The notes under the pieces were generated by a model. That model was not told where the DNA came from and searched no databases. It saw only the letters and a list, made by a program, of their open reading frames with translations. The translations under genes were made by a program, and so were the position numbers. From Microbacteriaceae bacterium (lineage in GTDB: Bacteria > Actinomycetota > Actinomycetes > Actinomycetales > Microbacteriaceae): a stretch of 7,144 bases of DNA. The stretch is taken from positions 1 to 7,144 of the forward strand of contig JAODAY010000218.1 in NCBI GenBank assembly GCA_025463665.1. Direction: 5' to 3'. Of the stretch, positions 6,401 through 7,144 are shown piece after piece (position 1 is the first letter of the stretch; each line of letters opens with the position of its first letter).

Positions 6401-7144
6401 ATGCCCCTCGTCGCCGGCGTCGACTCCTCCACCCAGAGCTGCAAGGTGGTCGTCCGCGACCTCGAGACGGGCGCCGTCGTGCGCAGCGGCCGTGCATCCC
6501 ACCCGGAGGGCACCGAGGTGGATCCGGCGGAGTGGTGGACGGCACTCGTCACGGCGATCGCTGACGCGGGTGGCCTCGACGGCGTAGAGGCGATCGCGAT
6601 CGGCGCTCAGCAGCACGGCATGGTGGTGCTCGATGCGGAGGGACGCGTCATCCGCCCCGCCTTGCTCTGGAACGACACCCGCTCGGCCGTCTCGGCGACC
6701 GACCTCATCGCGGAGGTGGGGGCGGAGGCCTTCGCCGAGCGCACCGGCCTGGTTCCCGTCGCGTCGTTCACGCTCACGAAGCTGCGCTGGTTCAGCGACA
6801 ACGAGCCGGAGAACGCCGCCCGTGTCGCGGCCATCGCGCTGCCCCACGACTGGCTGACCTGGCGCCTTCGCGGATACGGCCCGGTTGGGGAGAGCGAGCT
6901 CGGACCGGTGCTCGACCGGCTCACCACCGACCGCTCCGACGCGAGCGGCACCGCCTACTGGAGCCCGGCGACCGGCGAGTACGATCGCGACCTCATCGAC
7001 CTCGCCCTCGGAAACTCAGGCATTGGCCACACCGTTATCCTGCCAACCGTGATCGAGCCGGGGGAGAGCGCGGGCACCGTCGCGCAGGCTCCTGAGTTTC
7101 CGAACGCGGGCGGCATCGTCGTCGGCGCGGGAGCCGGCGACAAC
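6401..7144 (+). CDS. xylB: xylulokinase (FGGY family), partial at 3' end
   Basis: The first 248 residues of an FGGY carbohydrate kinase, usually 450-500 residues long. It phosphorylates D-xylulose with ATP to D-xylulose 5-phosphate in the cytoplasm, completing xylose entry into the pentose phosphate pathway. [10 protein letters not shown] (6-15) is the phosphate-binding loop with D8; QQHGM (70-74) and LWNDTR (89-94) are xylulokinase sugar-site motifs; LPHDWL follows near 146. The visible part ends in VVGAGAGDN, whose Asp247 is the expected catalytic base, so the break falls right at the active site. The ATG at 6401 has GAAAGG 5 nt upstream. The 163-bp gap from xylA, with two hairpins, is longer than usual for a tight operon, so xylB may have separate control. 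Substrate preference is inferred from motifs plus the xylA neighbour. Confidence 0.95.
   Translation, partial: MPLVAGVDSSTQSCKVVVRDLETGAVVRSGRASHPEGTEVDPAEWWTALVTAIADAGGLDGVEAIAIGAQQHGMVVLDAEGRVIRPALLWNDTRSAVSATDLIAEVGAEAFAERTGLVPVASFTLTKLRWFSDNEPENAARVAAIALPHDWLTWRLRGYGPVGESELGPVLDRLTTDRSDASGTAYWSPATGEYDRDLIDLALGNSGIGHTVILPTVIEPGESAGTVAQAPEFPNAGGIVVGAGAGDN
7008..7103. repeat. 13-bp perfect inverted repeat inside xylB
   Basis: TCGGAAACTCAGG (7008-7020) and its exact reverse complement (7091-7103) flank 70 nt of xylB coding sequence. Codons in and near the arms (TCA, ATT, CCT, TTT) are AT-richer than the rest of the gene. It may be chance, an mRNA stem, or a trace of a rearrangement. Confidence 0.5.

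Overview
This window is GC-rich, with compact, closely spaced genes and strongly GC-biased third codon positions. The gene families (a class I xylose isomerase of actinobacterial type, a ROK repressor, and a MenC/N-acylamino acid racemase of the Amycolatopsis type) point to a high-GC actinobacterium. Microbacteriaceae is my best guess, from general resemblance only.

Layout: two divergent transcription units share a 144-bp regulatory gap (4900-5043). Rightward lie xylA (xylose isomerase, complete) and, after a 163-bp gap with two hairpin-forming repeats, xylB (xylulokinase, cut by the right edge at its catalytic aspartate). Leftward lies a run of five minus-strand genes with junctions of -4, 24, 16 and 49 bp: a ROK-family repressor, a Bcr/CflA-type MFS efflux transporter whose GTG start overlaps the repressor stop, a PAP2 membrane phosphatase, a saccharopine-dehydrogenase-like oxidoreductase, and an o-succinylbenzoate synthase/N-acylamino acid racemase cut by the left edge. 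No gene-free stretch exceeds 300 bp, and I see no tRNA, rRNA, CRISPR array, insertion sequence or phage gene.

How it works together: XylA turns D-xylose into D-xylulose and XylB phosphorylates it to xylulose 5-phosphate for the pentose phosphate pathway. The divergent ROK protein is the obvious candidate xylose-responsive repressor. The AT-rich patch with TGTA/TACA half-sites between it and xylA is the best place for its operator. The four genes downstream of the repressor have no evident link to xylose. They may ride on its transcript or have promoters I cannot see. No xylose transporter is visible.

I did not find a clearly new system. The most useful leads are: two CGGT-N3-ACCG sites forming a 14-bp inverted repeat between xylA and xylB; a ROK repressor without the family's zinc-binding cysteines; the pairing of a saccharopine-dehydrogenase-like enzyme with a racemase/OSBS-type enolase; and the translational overlap of a sugar-type repressor with a drug-type exporter.
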